Assembly (NCBI RefSeq): GCF_003568665.1
Contig: NZ_QXMH01000005.1
Span: forward strand, 124,001 to 188,000
DNA length: 64,000 nucleotides
Direction: 5' to 3'
Source of the DNA: Chitinophaga alhagiae
GTDB lineage: Bacteria > Bacteroidota > Bacteroidia > Chitinophagales > Chitinophagaceae
Shown here: in pieces, positions 42,249 through 51,893 of the stretch
How positions within the stretch are numbered: the stretch's first letter is position 1
How the letters are laid out: each line of letters begins with the position of its first letter
The notes under the pieces: model-generated
Told to the model about the DNA's origin: nothing
What the model saw: only the letters and a program-made list of their open reading frames with translations
Databases searched by the model: none
Made by a program: the position numbers and the translations under genes

Positions 42249-43259
42249 TTACGCTAACTCTTTTTTCAAGCTGGCATTTTTTATGGCCTTTTTACATTGT
42301 TTCACGCGGACCGGATTATCGTTGCTTGCCATGCCAAGATCAAGGAACAGCCCGTCTTGCAGCCTGAAATCTCCCCAACGTAATTTCTTGTCTATATTTT
42401 TGATACGTTCAAATAACGAGTCGTAATCATCATCAACCGGCACATGCTGCTGTTTGGCTTTTGACCAGGCTTGTGTCAATATCCTTAATTCTGTTTCCGT
42501 TTCCGGCTGTTTTAACCCCGGAAACTTGTCAAATATGCCTTTAAGCTCCGTGTAGCCGCCACTATCCGCAATAGCCTGCAGTGCATTGAAACAATATTTT
42601 TCACCCAGGTTTTTATGGGCGCATAAAGATAAGGCGGCCTCTATGCCATTTTTAATGGTATAACGTTCAACCAGTATTTCTTTTGCTTCGTTCACCTCCG
42701 ATTTATTGATGGCGGGCCTGCTTTGTTTAAAATACCCGAAAAAGTTATCAGGGTCGCCCTGCAGGGCATAATATTTCAGGATAATGAGATAACCGCGGTC
42801 AAAATTGTCCTCTTCCTTGAAAATTCTGGTTTTCCGGAAATGGGGAATGAATTGTTCCGCGGCCTTGATATTGTCAAGCTTGACGCAGTTTGTAATAATG
42901 TGTTTCAGAATGTGATTGAAAATTATATCATCGCCGGTGATCCTTTGGGCGGATTCCAGCATCTCTTGCTCGTCAAAGTTGGACAAGTCATAAAGTAGCA
43001 ACATGACGTTTAACCATGACAGCGGATCTGTAATACTTGTGCCGATGCGCTTGCTGAAATCTTCCCAATTGCTTCGATAGTCTTTGTAGCCAAAGGCTCC
43101 AATACCTAAACCCCGGCCTTCATAAGGCAGCTTCATCAGTTCGTGTACGGTTTCCAGTACCTTTTTGTCAATATCCTGCACATGCGCCTCGCTGTTCAAT
43201 GCCTTGATGCACAAGACTATAGCATCGTGTGCTTTTTGACTCTTTGATGTCGTTTCCAT
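42249..43259 (-). CDS. Helical-repeat protein of unknown function
   Basis: The protein has 336 residues without a signal peptide. It is entirely helical with TPR/PPR-like pairs (FFGYFKQSRPAINKSEVNEA, SLCAHKNLGEKYCFNALQAIA). I recognise no family. It ends 53 bp upstream of the AlkD-like gene and points the same way, so the two may be cotranscribed. A cytoplasmic scaffold role is only a guess. Confidence 0.55.
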   Translation of the reverse strand: METTSKSQKAHDAIVLCIKALNSEAHVQDIDKKVLETVHELMKLPYEGRGLGIGAFGYKDYRSNWEDFSKRIGTSITDPLSWLNVMLLLYDLSNFDEQEMLESAQRITGDDIIFNHILKHIITNCVKLDNIKAAEQFIPHFRKTRIFKEEDNFDRGYLIILKYYALQGDPDNFFGYFKQSRPAINKSEVNEAKEILVERYTIKNGIEAALSLCAHKNLGEKYCFNALQAIADSGGYTELKGIFDKFPGLKQPETETELRILTQAWSKAKQQHVPVDDDYDSLFERIKNIDKKLRWGDFRLQDGLFLDLGMASNDNPVRVKQCKKAIKNASLKKELA

Positions 43260-43346
43260 GGAGTGTTCCTTTCAAATATTAGATAAATTTAAGTGTCTTC
43301 AGCAAAATTTAACAAAGTGGCAGTGTTGCACCGTAGCCCCCTGAGA

Positions 43347-45014
43347 TCATAACTTCTTAAACCGTATATGCTTGGCACGCCCGTTATTGATCTCAAAACC
43401 GGCAACCGACTTGTTGGCGTCTCTCTGGAAAATAAGGTCGCGCAGCCACCAGTGTTCTCCCCCAAAGTGGTCTGTGTCTATGGGTTTTATCGTAACAACC
43501 CTGTTCCGGGGCTGCACAACCACTATTTTATCGTCATTTAACTGAATTTTATAGCCGACGGATAACTCTTCACAATAGTAATTTCCAGTATACTCCCGGT
43601 AGGCGCTCAGGTCAACATCCGGCAATTTGGCGAGCGGACAGGTTTTGCTCCCAACAGTAAACAACATTGTATCCGCCCTGCCCTGCCGCGCTTTTTGATA
43701 GGCGAATTGAAACGGTTTATCCTTGCCGGCAAACTTGTTGCCTGATACCCTATAAATGTCAAACCGCCCGGATTCATTGGCAAATTTGCCATAGATGTTA
43801 TGGTCAACTACGTAGATGTAGAGCAGGCTGTCTTTTGAAAACCTGTAATAGCCCTCTATTGCTTTCTCAACTGTTTCAGGTGCAATGTTTTTCGTTTGTG
43901 GGGCCGTGGAGGGAGACGTACCCTTACTAAAGGAGCTTTCCAGGTAAATATCAGCCAGTTGCATGGCTATGTTCTTAGGGTCCAGCAATTCCATGTTCCC
44001 TGAAATGATGATAGACAGTTCCTGGTCTGGAAACCGGCCGATGTATGAGCGGTAGCCGGCGTCATAGCCATCATGCCAGATCAGTTTTTGCCCGCGGTAG
44101 CTGGTGATGGCCTGTCCGAACCCATACTTCAGTTCCGGCCCCTGGCCGGCATTGCCTGGCAAGTTTTCCACCATGCGGATTACGCTGTCATTACCTGCAA
44201 TTTTCCTGGAATAATTGGATACCCATTTTATCAGGTCATCCACCGTTGTATGCAAACCGTTTGCACCCCTGGTAGTGGAATGAATAATACTTTTCTTATA
44301 GCCGGTCTCAGTTATATTGTAGGATTCAGCGAGACCGGGAATGATCTGCTGGTAATCCTCCAGGAAAAAGGTGTTGTTCATTCCAAGCGGAAGAAAAATA
44401 TGTTGTTTTGTCCACTGCGGAAAAGACTGCCCCGTAGCCCGTTCTACGATAAGCGCCAATAATGAATACCCGGAATTGCAGTACAAAAATTGTTTACCGG
44501 GAGTGAAATTCAAGGTTTTTTGCTGGAGGATCAACCGGAGCGCGTCCTGGTTGGTAATCACATCATCCGGGCCCCATCCGGCCAGGTAGAGCAGATCGTA
44601 TTGGTCTTTCAGCCCTGCTGTATGCGTAACGAGGTGTAGGATAGAAATTTTATGCCCGTAGTCTGGAAGCTCAGGGATGTATGTATGCACATCGTCCGAA
44701 AGAGAAATAGTACCGTTACTGGCCAACAAGGCAATAGAAAAAGCGGTAAACTGCTTTGACAGGGAGGCAACATTCATCACCGTATTGCTCTTCATGGGAA
44801 CGCCGTACTCAAGGTTTGCCATCCCATAACTCCTTTTGAATAAAACCTGTTCCTTCTTTAAAACAGCTACTGAAAGTCCAGGTCCATCTGAACGGTGCCA
44901 TTGAGCAAATAATGCGGCTGCTTTTTTTGTTACACTCGCGGAATCTTTGGCAGATTGAGAAAAAGAATACTGGCAGGCAAAAAAAGCCAGAAAGAAGCAT
45001 GCGGTTCGTTTCAT
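43347..45014 (-). CDS. Beta-lactamase-fold serine hydrolase with C-terminal extension
   Basis: The protein has 555 residues from the ATG at 45014, which begins a signal peptide (MKRTACFFLAFFACQYSFSQ). Nine extra codons are open upstream, but a TATCTTTG element at 45039-45046 argues for 45014. SxxK is SLSK with Ser84 and Lys87. The second motif is YCN in LYCNSGYSLLA. The third-motif region is LIWHDGYDAGYRSY. A beta-rich tail of about 180 residues follows the catalytic domain. It is expected in the periplasm; substrate unknown. Confidence 0.85.
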   Translation of the reverse strand: MKRTACFFLAFFACQYSFSQSAKDSASVTKKAAALFAQWHRSDGPGLSVAVLKKEQVLFKRSYGMANLEYGVPMKSNTVMNVASLSKQFTAFSIALLASNGTISLSDDVHTYIPELPDYGHKISILHLVTHTAGLKDQYDLLYLAGWGPDDVITNQDALRLILQQKTLNFTPGKQFLYCNSGYSLLALIVERATGQSFPQWTKQHIFLPLGMNNTFFLEDYQQIIPGLAESYNITETGYKKSIIHSTTRGANGLHTTVDDLIKWVSNYSRKIAGNDSVIRMVENLPGNAGQGPELKYGFGQAITSYRGQKLIWHDGYDAGYRSYIGRFPDQELSIIISGNMELLDPKNIAMQLADIYLESSFSKGTSPSTAPQTKNIAPETVEKAIEGYYRFSKDSLLYIYVVDHNIYGKFANESGRFDIYRVSGNKFAGKDKPFQFAYQKARQGRADTMLFTVGSKTCPLAKLPDVDLSAYREYTGNYYCEELSVGYKIQLNDDKIVVVQPRNRVVTIKPIDTDHFGGEHWWLRDLIFQRDANKSVAGFEINNGRAKHIRFKKL

Positions 45015-45038
45015 AAGCCAATTGAGTGGTGTAGCAAA

Positions 45039-45072
45039 CAAAGATAGGGTTTAAATTCAGACCGGCCTTCAA
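45039..45072 (-). promoter_or_regulatory. Candidate promoter of the serine hydrolase gene
   Basis: The minus strand reads TATCTTTG at 45046-45039, an exact TAnnTTTG match. A TTG lies 23 bp upstream (45070-45072), longer than the 19-bp optimum. Confidence 0.4.
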
Positions 45073-45120
45073 CCAATAAGTGAGGATAGGGATGTTGCCG
45101 GGCCAGCAATAAAATGCCGG

Positions 45121-46332
45121 CTAACCCTGCGGCAAGTTGGAAGGCCGGTTCAATACCCCCGGCAGAACAACCTGCTTTTTCCTCCTCCTCCGCCCCCGCC
45201 AGACCAGGAAACCTGTTACGGGCAAAGAGGTGGCGATCAAACTTGCGAAAAATGCCAGCATCTTGCCGGTCAGGCCGCCTATAGACCCCATATGGATGTA
45301 ATAGTTCATGCGCTGCAGCTTATCCCCGTTGCTTAGATCGGCAAAAGGCTGGTAGGAGATCAGTTTCCCGCTGTACTGGTCATATAAATATTCATCGGCG
45401 CGCGCGTAGGTGGAGCCTTCCCTGGTTTCGATGGTGAATCGCAATACGTCCTTATAGGACGATGGTTTGTACACCCTTATGGCATCTATCTTTTCAATGT
45501 CTGATGCATGTACCGCGTAAATGCTGTCAGCAAGCCGGTAGTTGAACGGCCGCACGGCGGAGGTATCGGAAAAATATTGTCTTGGGGCAGCAGCCCCGGA
45601 AGAACCGCCATTTGCCACCCACTTCGCTGCGCTGTTCACCCATTCAAACGACCATATCAACCCCGTGATGGCAATGAATATAGCCACCCATGCCATGTAA
45701 AACCCTAAAACATTATGGAGGTCATAATTCAGCCGTTTGCCGCTGGCATTCCATTTGATGGTGAACCGCTGCTTGTACCCCTTTTTGCTGGCCGGTTTCC
45801 AGAGTATAATGCCGGTTATCATCAATACCACAAAAATAAGTGTGGCAGACCCCACAATATAAGTGCCCGTTTTACCCATGGCCAGTGAGGTATGGATATG
45901 GGTCATGATAGCGAAAAAGGAAACCTTGTAAGGGTATGTTTCTACTACCGCCGCTGTATACGGGTTTTGCAGCACGGCATGGTACTGCCGGGTTGAATCC
46001 AGCGCCCATAGGGCCGTTACCGCGGGTTTGTGCATATACGCCGTATAGTAGGTACGGGCTATTTTCTTGCCGGCCAGCACGCTGTCTGCCACGCTGAAAA
46101 TTGTTGAGGGTTGCTCATACGGCGCTGCCTGTACTTCCACTTTCTGAAATACGCCCACCTGGAACAACGTGCAGATCTCCTCCTCAAAAACAATTAAACA
46201 GCCCGTAAGGCTCACAATGAAGACAACCAGGCCGGATGCCAGCCCCAGCCACAGGTGTAATTTCCCAACTATTTTCTTGATTTTCAACTTACCTGGTTTA
46301 TACTGTAAATGCAGTTGACCCGCACTTTGCAA
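45121..46332 (-). CDS. PepSY-domain inner-membrane protein (siderophore-reductase type)
   Basis: The protein has about 403 residues. There is no ATG at the 5' end: TTG at 46332, or TTG at 46287 giving a start at KIKKIVGKLHLWLGL, are the options. It has four or more transmembrane segments (LASGLVVFIVSLTGCLIVF, IVGSATLIFVVLMITGIIL, GFYMAWVAIFIAITGLIW, and one near the C-terminus) and the PepSY-associated pattern. Family members beside siderophore receptors are thought to reduce or process ferric siderophores. It follows the TonB siderophore receptor gene after 37 bp, so the two form one operon. Confidence 0.85.
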   Translation of the reverse strand: MQSAGQLHLQYKPGKLKIKKIVGKLHLWLGLASGLVVFIVSLTGCLIVFEEEICTLFQVGVFQKVEVQAAPYEQPSTIFSVADSVLAGKKIARTYYTAYMHKPAVTALWALDSTRQYHAVLQNPYTAAVVETYPYKVSFFAIMTHIHTSLAMGKTGTYIVGSATLIFVVLMITGIILWKPASKKGYKQRFTIKWNASGKRLNYDLHNVLGFYMAWVAIFIAITGLIWSFEWVNSAAKWVANGGSSGAAAPRQYFSDTSAVRPFNYRLADSIYAVHASDIEKIDAIRVYKPSSYKDVLRFTIETREGSTYARADEYLYDQYSGKLISYQPFADLSNGDKLQRMNYYIHMGSIGGLTGKMLAFFASLIATSLPVTGFLVWRGRRRRKKQVVLPGVLNRPSNLPQG

Positions 46333-46369
46333 ATGCGGGCCAATGCCATAAGATGCCTGATAATAAAGT

Positions 46370-48733
46370 TTACAACGCGTACCCTACGCGCAACATTACG
46401 TTGCGGGGCGCACCGGTGTAATACCTTTCACGCTCCCGAACGGCGCCGGTGTAGTACCGCTTGTTGAAAATATTATTTACGTTCAGGTTGATCGATACGC
46501 GGTTGATCTTGTAAAAAACAGCCGCATCGGCCACCGCATAGCCCGGTGTTGTAACATTGGGCGCCTGCAGCATGGGGGTTTCAGATGAAAGGTTCACCCC
46601 GGCGCCAAAGCCGAGCCCGTCAGCTTTACCACCGGCAATTTCATACTTGGCCCAGAGGTTGCCCTGGTGATAGGGCGAAAGCCCCAGTCTTTCATGCACC
46701 TTTGCGGGATTGAGGTCTTTGGAAATGCGCGCGTCGTTATAGTTGTACGCGCCGTTTACGGAAAACGACCGGCCGATCTGCCCGTTGAACTCCAGTTCAA
46801 CACCCTTGGAGGTCACTTCTCCCAGCTGGCGGTAAATACGGTCATTGGGATCGGTTACGGTAGGGTTTGTTAATTGCGTTACGTTTATCTTTTTGATCTG
46901 ATACAACGCTGCCGTTACCAGCAGGTTGCTGTTGAATAACTCCTGTTTGGCGCCAACTTCGAACTGGTTGCTGTATTCGGGCTTCAGCTCACCACCGCCT
47001 TCTACGCTGCCATACAGCAACTGGCCGGAAGCCACCGGCTGAAAGCCTGTAATGTAAGAGGCATATACGTGCGTGTTGGAAGGCAGGTTGTAAGTAACCC
47101 CTATTTTAGGCAGCCAGGCCTCCTGCGCCACCTTGTTTTCTGTGGGCGTTTTGTAGGCAAGGCGGAAGGTGTAATCTTCGTAACGCAATCCCAGCAGTAC
47201 TTTTAGCCGTTTGGCAATGCTCACCTGGTCCTGGAAGTAGATGCCGTGCGCAAAATCCCTGGTCTGGTTGGTAAGGGAGTAATTGATAGTAGCAAGGTCG
47301 TACACAGCGCCATCCAGGTTGGAGCTTTTGGTACGGTCGTACACGTTTACACTGCCAATGGGCGATCCATTGTACCGGTATGTGCCCCAGTTGAACAGCG
47401 ATACGTTATAGTCGTACCCGATGAGCGCTTTGTGGCCGATTTTGCCGGTGTTGAAATCGGCGGTCAGGTAGCCGGTAATGTTATCCGCATCCATCCTGGA
47501 TTCCCATTCCCAATAGTACACGCTAACGGCGCTGTCTCCACTGCTCCAGGCGGCATCGCCCAGGTAAATTTCTGCGGCATGCCTTCTATCGTCCCAGGTG
47601 AGGAAATCTTTCAGGTAGGATACGTTGAAGTTGATATTCTTCGTAATACGCTGGCTGAGCGACAAGTTGATGGAAGTAGTGGTGGTTATGTTCCGGTCGC
47701 CCGGCTGGAACACCGTAAGGTTGATGGGGGTCTGATCAATGGTTTTGCCTTTGAAGGGAAACAAACCATCGTTTTCCAGCGTGGTCAGGCGCATATGGTT
47801 CAGGTCTACATTGATGCGGGTGCCTTCCCTGGGCAGGAAGGAAAACGAAGGCGCAATGGTCACGGCGTTGTCTTTCATGTTCTCATACCAGGTATCGCTC
47901 AGCTGGCCAAAGGCATTTAAACGGTAAAGCACCGTGCCTTCTTCGTTCACTTTCCCGGTAAAATCCATATCTGCCCGCACGGTGTTGAAGCTGCCCAGGC
48001 TGAAAGACATGGACTGCTTTTTTTGCGCCAGCGGCTTTTTGGTAACTATATTGATAACGCCGCCCGGGCTCATATTGCCGAACATGGAGGAAGAAGGGCC
48101 TTTGATCACTTCATAGCTTTCCACTACGGGAGATATGGCGGAAAAACGGTAGTTATCCGTAAGGGTGCGCAGGCCGTTTATCAGGCGGTTGGTGCTCACA
48201 AAGCCGCGGATGACCACCGAGCGGCCGTTGTTGGTAACGCGTACGTTGGTATTGCGGGCCACATCTTCAAAACGTACGGCCTGCCTGTCACGGATGAGTT
48301 GTTGGGTGATGGTAGATACCGTGCTGGGAATTTCCGTTACCGGGATGGCCACTTTGGTGGCGGCAAAGGAATAGTTGGCCTTATAGCCTTCATCACGCCG
48401 GCCGGTAATTTCCACGGTTTGCAGCTCGCCAACGGCCGGCTGCAGCGTAAGGGCGGGTAACTCCGTATTTTCCGCGCCAATGGTAACGGTCATATCCAGC
48501 GTACGGTAACCAACGGATGAAACCCTTACCCGGTAGGTACCCGGCGGTAGTGTGGAAAGGGTGTATTCGCCATTTTCGCCGGAAACCACGGTTTGGTTAT
48601 TAATAGAAATGGAAGCGTGCGGCACAGGCTGGCCGGCTTCATTCTTGACCACGCCGCGTTTTTGCTGCCCAAGGGCGGCAAAAGCGGTTAGCAGGAATAT
48701 GCTGATGCTGAGGAATAGGAACTTCAATTGCAT
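46370..48733 (-). CDS. TonB-dependent siderophore receptor
   Basis: The protein has 787 residues with a signal peptide ending AALGQ (residue 22). A CarboxypepD-like domain lies at about 25-105 (RGVVKNEAGQPVPHASISIN). The plug has the siderophore-type motifs IPSTVSTITQQLIRDRQAV, VVIRGFVSTNRLINGLRT and PGGVINIVTKKP. The barrel ends in VMLRVGYAL, close to FhuA/FpvA-type receptors. Substrate class is inferred as ferric siderophore, supported by the adjacent PepSY gene. The exact ligand is not readable. Confidence 0.9.
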   Translation of the reverse strand: MQLKFLFLSISIFLLTAFAALGQQKRGVVKNEAGQPVPHASISINNQTVVSGENGEYTLSTLPPGTYRVRVSSVGYRTLDMTVTIGAENTELPALTLQPAVGELQTVEITGRRDEGYKANYSFAATKVAIPVTEIPSTVSTITQQLIRDRQAVRFEDVARNTNVRVTNNGRSVVIRGFVSTNRLINGLRTLTDNYRFSAISPVVESYEVIKGPSSSMFGNMSPGGVINIVTKKPLAQKKQSMSFSLGSFNTVRADMDFTGKVNEEGTVLYRLNAFGQLSDTWYENMKDNAVTIAPSFSFLPREGTRINVDLNHMRLTTLENDGLFPFKGKTIDQTPINLTVFQPGDRNITTTTSINLSLSQRITKNINFNVSYLKDFLTWDDRRHAAEIYLGDAAWSSGDSAVSVYYWEWESRMDADNITGYLTADFNTGKIGHKALIGYDYNVSLFNWGTYRYNGSPIGSVNVYDRTKSSNLDGAVYDLATINYSLTNQTRDFAHGIYFQDQVSIAKRLKVLLGLRYEDYTFRLAYKTPTENKVAQEAWLPKIGVTYNLPSNTHVYASYITGFQPVASGQLLYGSVEGGGELKPEYSNQFEVGAKQELFNSNLLVTAALYQIKKINVTQLTNPTVTDPNDRIYRQLGEVTSKGVELEFNGQIGRSFSVNGAYNYNDARISKDLNPAKVHERLGLSPYHQGNLWAKYEIAGGKADGLGFGAGVNLSSETPMLQAPNVTTPGYAVADAAVFYKINRVSINLNVNNIFNKRYYTGAVRERERYYTGAPRNVMLRVGYAL

Positions 48734-48863
48734 GAGAGGCGAATTTTGGTTGAAAAATTTCGCTGCAAAATTGCCTCATTGCACAGGAAGCTGGTATGCG
48801 GATCGGGAAATTGATTTACGCAAATGGGAATTATACCGGTATGAAGGGATGGAAGTTATCGAA

Positions 48864-49259
48864 TCACTTCACCACTTCGCTCACCAGAATAACAGGGGCC
48901 GCATTGGTATAGTTTGCAAAATCAGCCCGGATAGCCTCCCTGTTCGGCGCAATGGCCGCCTGGTAATCGCTCAGGCTTTTTACATAAAAGGTACCGATGG
49001 CCATATAGGGCAAGGGCTGGTTAGGGATACCGCTGGAAAGCCCTTTTTCAATGGTATATTTCACCAGGTTGGAGCCTAGAAAGCCCGCTACCATAGGCAT
49101 GTGCCTGGTTTCATAGTATTCCATATTGAAGGTTTTGCCTTCGGCATACGGGTACATAACGGATATCTTGATCAAGCCTTTTTCAGCTGGCTTCTCCTGG
49201 CCATATACAACAAAACATGCGGTTAAAAGCAAAACCGATACAACTAGTTTCAACTTCAT
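48864..49259 (-). CDS. Secreted EthD-domain protein
   Basis: The protein has 131 residues. A signal peptide (MKLKLVVSVLLLTACFVVYG) precedes an EthD-type ferredoxin-like domain (ISVMYPYAEGKTFNMEYYET, RHMPMVAGFLGS, AIGTFYVKSLSDYQAAI). EthD proteins are small stress or degradation-related proteins, usually cytoplasmic. The exported form here is less common. It lies 130 bp upstream of the siderophore receptor gene in the same direction. A link to that locus is unproven. Confidence 0.8.
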   Translation of the reverse strand: MKLKLVVSVLLLTACFVVYGQEKPAEKGLIKISVMYPYAEGKTFNMEYYETRHMPMVAGFLGSNLVKYTIEKGLSSGIPNQPLPYMAIGTFYVKSLSDYQAAIAPNREAIRADFANYTNAAPVILVSEVVK

Positions 49260-49360
49260 GGTTAGTCAGGTTTAAGGTATAAAAACATATCCATTGACAG
49301 CTGCTTCCATTTGCGGCTGCAATGGCAAACAATATCCCAATTTACGCAAATCGCGTATAT

Positions 49361-49397
49361 AAAAAGCCACGCAGATGGCATGATCTACGTGGCTTTT
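49361..49397 (-). terminator. Rho-independent terminator after the cold-shock gene
   Basis: AAAAGCCACG at 49362-49371 pairs with CGTGGCTTTT at 49388-49397, extended by GAT/ATC inside with one mismatch. Leftward reading ends in a T5 run. It follows the stop of the cold-shock gene by about 25 bp. Confidence 0.8.
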
Positions 49398-49421
49398 GAA
49401 TTTTTTGATGCCTGATAGGCG

Positions 49422-49871
49422 CTACTCAACAGGTTTCACATTACGCGCGTTGTACCCGCGTGATGTTCTTTCCCGCTCAAAAGAGACTTTATCCTTTTCC
49501 TTCACAGGCCCCAATAACTGGTTGGCATGGAAGAATACACTTTCCTTTGCATTATCGTCCGCGATGAATCCGAAGCCTTTGGAAGTATTAAAGAAGGAGA
49601 TAACACCGGTTCTGGCAGGTTCTGCCGGAGGAGCGTGAGGAGTGGCCCTGTTTCTTGCTACCGTGGCCAGCTCATGTAAACCCGCGCCTTCATTGGCGCT
49701 TTTGGGCGGTACGGGGGTAAGGTTCCCATTTTCATCAACAAAGGCCAGCATGTCTTCAAGACTTTTTCCCTTGTCGTTATTCAGCTTCCGGTCCCTCATT
49801 TTCTGGGCCTTTTCCTCTTTTAACTTTGCTTTTTTATTTCTCTTTTCCTTTTTTGAAAAAGATTCCGCCAT
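49422..49871 (-). CDS. Cold-shock domain protein with basic N-terminal extension
   Basis: The protein has 149 residues. The cold-shock domain occupies about 85-149, with RNP1 KGFGFI and RNP2 VFFHAN. The N-terminal extension is strongly basic (KKEKRNKKAKLKEEKAQKMRDR) and followed by a linker. The domain binds single-stranded RNA or DNA. This longer form is typical of Bacteroidota. A single-gene unit with a terminator follows. Confidence 0.9.
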   Translation of the reverse strand: MAESFSKKEKRNKKAKLKEEKAQKMRDRKLNNDKGKSLEDMLAFVDENGNLTPVPPKSANEGAGLHELATVARNRATPHAPPAEPARTGVISFFNTSKGFGFIADDNAKESVFFHANQLLGPVKEKDKVSFERERTSRGYNARNVKPVE

Positions 49872-50261
49872 ATTTTGTTGTTTTAGTGATGCGCAAAATT
49901 GCAGTAATAAATATCAATAAACGATGACCAAGGCTATACTGCCGCAGGAAGAGCATAGACTGAGGAAGAGAAGAAACAATTCCGACTAATTCAGAAGAAG
50001 CTGGGCAGAAGCCTGTTGTTGATCTGGGCAAAGGTAGTCTTTTTAATCGGTTTTTGCCGCTAAAATTCTATTGCAAGTTTGATGTATATTGATTCCTGTG
50101 AAGCAAAAAGTAGGATCGGATGAAAATCAATATTAAGACACGGCTGTCATTTTCCCTGCAATTGCTGCCAAATTCCGGCCATAGCCGCAGGATTCACAGT
50201 ATTTCATACCCCTCACACAATGCCTCCTTTCACCCGGATTCAACGGAAGTATTTTTACAGC
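49872..50261. other. Divergent intergenic region of about 390 bp
   Basis: It separates the leftward cold-shock gene from the rightward LytS gene. No supported gene and no exact TAnnTTTG promoter was found. Near matches such as CAATTTTG occur upstream of the cold-shock gene. A 67-codon frame at 50120-50323 overlaps the LytS start and looks spurious. Confidence 0.4.
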
Positions 50262-51893
50262 ATGAAAAAGCTACTACTTATATCGGCACTCATTATATCA
50301 ACCAGGGCTTACTCGCAGCTTGACTGGTCTAACTATTCCACTTCCATTGAAAATACGCAAGGGAAACCTGCAATGGGCATTGCCATCCCCTACAACGGCA
50401 ATTATCACAATTTTGACAGGAATGTGGTGGGCATTGTCCACTGGAATGCCGGTAACAAACTAGGTATTGACACCGCGCTCGATGCCCGGACCCCGCTCTT
50501 TTTTGTTTATGACACCGCCGGCGTCTACTTTCTGCTGCCGAACGTGAATAAAAAAAATGCACGGGATTATGAATTTACCGTTTTACTGAATAACAGATCG
50601 GTCATTACCCCCTGGGGACAGGTAGACCGCTTCACCGAAGCATCTATCGGCAGCATGGAGGCAGGCAGCGGTTTCAGCGGGAGTTACCGCGCCGGCATAG
50701 GGCAATACCTGGTAGCGCACCTCAGGAACAGGGCCGGGCATATCATTTCCTCCAGGGTGATCTACTTTAAGCGGAACGCCCCGGAAATACAGTTGCTCAG
50801 TACGGCAGACAATGCCCGGGCCTTTGCCAACCTGGTGAAGCATGAAGATCATTTTTCGGATGCCCGGCAGGACATGGGGTGGCACCGCCAGTACACCAGC
50901 CGCCTGGCCGGGGATGCCGCCAGGCTGCAGCTGGCCCATAACGAAAACAATGTATTGGTGCAGATACAGGCAAAGATCTACAGGAAGGAAGCACTGGAAT
51001 ACGCCTTGTACAAGGAAAATACCGAAATAAGGAAATGGGCGGCCAATGAGCAGGCCAATAGCTACATCCTGCTGCAAAACCTCGCTCCCGGCAACTACCG
51101 GCTCCTCACCCGGTTTACCCGGCAGCCGGAGAGCGTCAGCACGCTGCGGTTCTCCCTGGCCGCCGCCTGGTACAGAACAACCGGCTTTTACGCCGCCATC
51201 CTGTTCTTTCTGGCCGTAACGGCCGCCTGCTGGTACTTCCTGGCCAAATACCGTAAACAAAAAAGGGAGTCGGTGCTGGCAAATAAAAAAGCCGAACAGT
51301 CTATGGAAGCCCTGCAAAATATCCACGCGCTTTTAAACCCGCATTTTACGTTCAACGCCCTCAGCTCCATCCAGGGGCTTGTCAATAAAGGGGCAATAGA
51401 CGCCGCCAGCACGTACCTGTCTTCTTTTGGAGCGCTGCTGCGGGAAACGCTCAAAGAAAGCAAGACGGAGCATATCCCCCTTACCAAAGAACTGGAAAAC
51501 CTGCAACTTTACATCAGCCTGGAACAACTGCGCTATAACTTTACCTATGATCTTGCGGTGGATGCGGAGCTGGATGTTTTCGCCGCCGTTATACCGCCCT
51601 TCCTGCTGCAGCCCTTCGTTGAAAATGCCATCAAGCACGGCTTTTCCAAAATGAACGGGCAGGGCGTATTGAAAATAGGCATACAGCAACACGAAAATGA
51701 CATGCTGGTGAAAATAGCCGACAACGGCCCCGGGTTCAACGCCGCCACCTTGCAGGAAGGGTACGGCCTGAGCCTCTCCAGGAAAAGGATCAGCCTGCAA
51801 AACCGGGAATATGGAGAAGAACTGATAGGGCTGCAACTGAACAGCACAAACGAAGGGACCACCATTATTTTATCATTCAAAAACTGGTTATAA
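50262..51893 (+). CDS. LytS-type sensor histidine kinase with periplasmic sensor region
   Basis: The protein has 543 residues from the ATG at 50262 (MKKLLLISALIISTRAYSQL signal peptide); 14 extra codons are open upstream. Residues about 20-300 are a beta-rich periplasmic region of unrecognised type (YNGNYHNFDRNVVGIVHWNA). A transmembrane helix lies near 306-327. The cytoplasmic part is a His_kinase (LytS) domain with LLNPHFTFNALSS (His361), then HATPase with PFVENAIKHGFSKM and DNGPGFN. The LytTR regulator gene starts directly after its stop. The external ligand is unknown. Confidence 0.9.
   Translation: MKKLLLISALIISTRAYSQLDWSNYSTSIENTQGKPAMGIAIPYNGNYHNFDRNVVGIVHWNAGNKLGIDTALDARTPLFFVYDTAGVYFLLPNVNKKNARDYEFTVLLNNRSVITPWGQVDRFTEASIGSMEAGSGFSGSYRAGIGQYLVAHLRNRAGHIISSRVIYFKRNAPEIQLLSTADNARAFANLVKHEDHFSDARQDMGWHRQYTSRLAGDAARLQLAHNENNVLVQIQAKIYRKEALEYALYKENTEIRKWAANEQANSYILLQNLAPGNYRLLTRFTRQPESVSTLRFSLAAAWYRTTGFYAAILFFLAVTAACWYFLAKYRKQKRESVLANKKAEQSMEALQNIHALLNPHFTFNALSSIQGLVNKGAIDAASTYLSSFGALLRETLKESKTEHIPLTKELENLQLYISLEQLRYNFTYDLAVDAELDVFAAVIPPFLLQPFVENAIKHGFSKMNGQGVLKIGIQQHENDMLVKIADNGPGFNAATLQEGYGLSLSRKRISLQNREYGEELIGLQLNSTNEGTTIILSFKNWL

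Noticed and set aside
40829..48863. 17-nt identical string GGATGGAAGTTATCGAA at 40830 and 48847
   Set aside because: One shared 17-mer in a 64-kb window is not far from chance expectation, and nothing around the two copies is similar.
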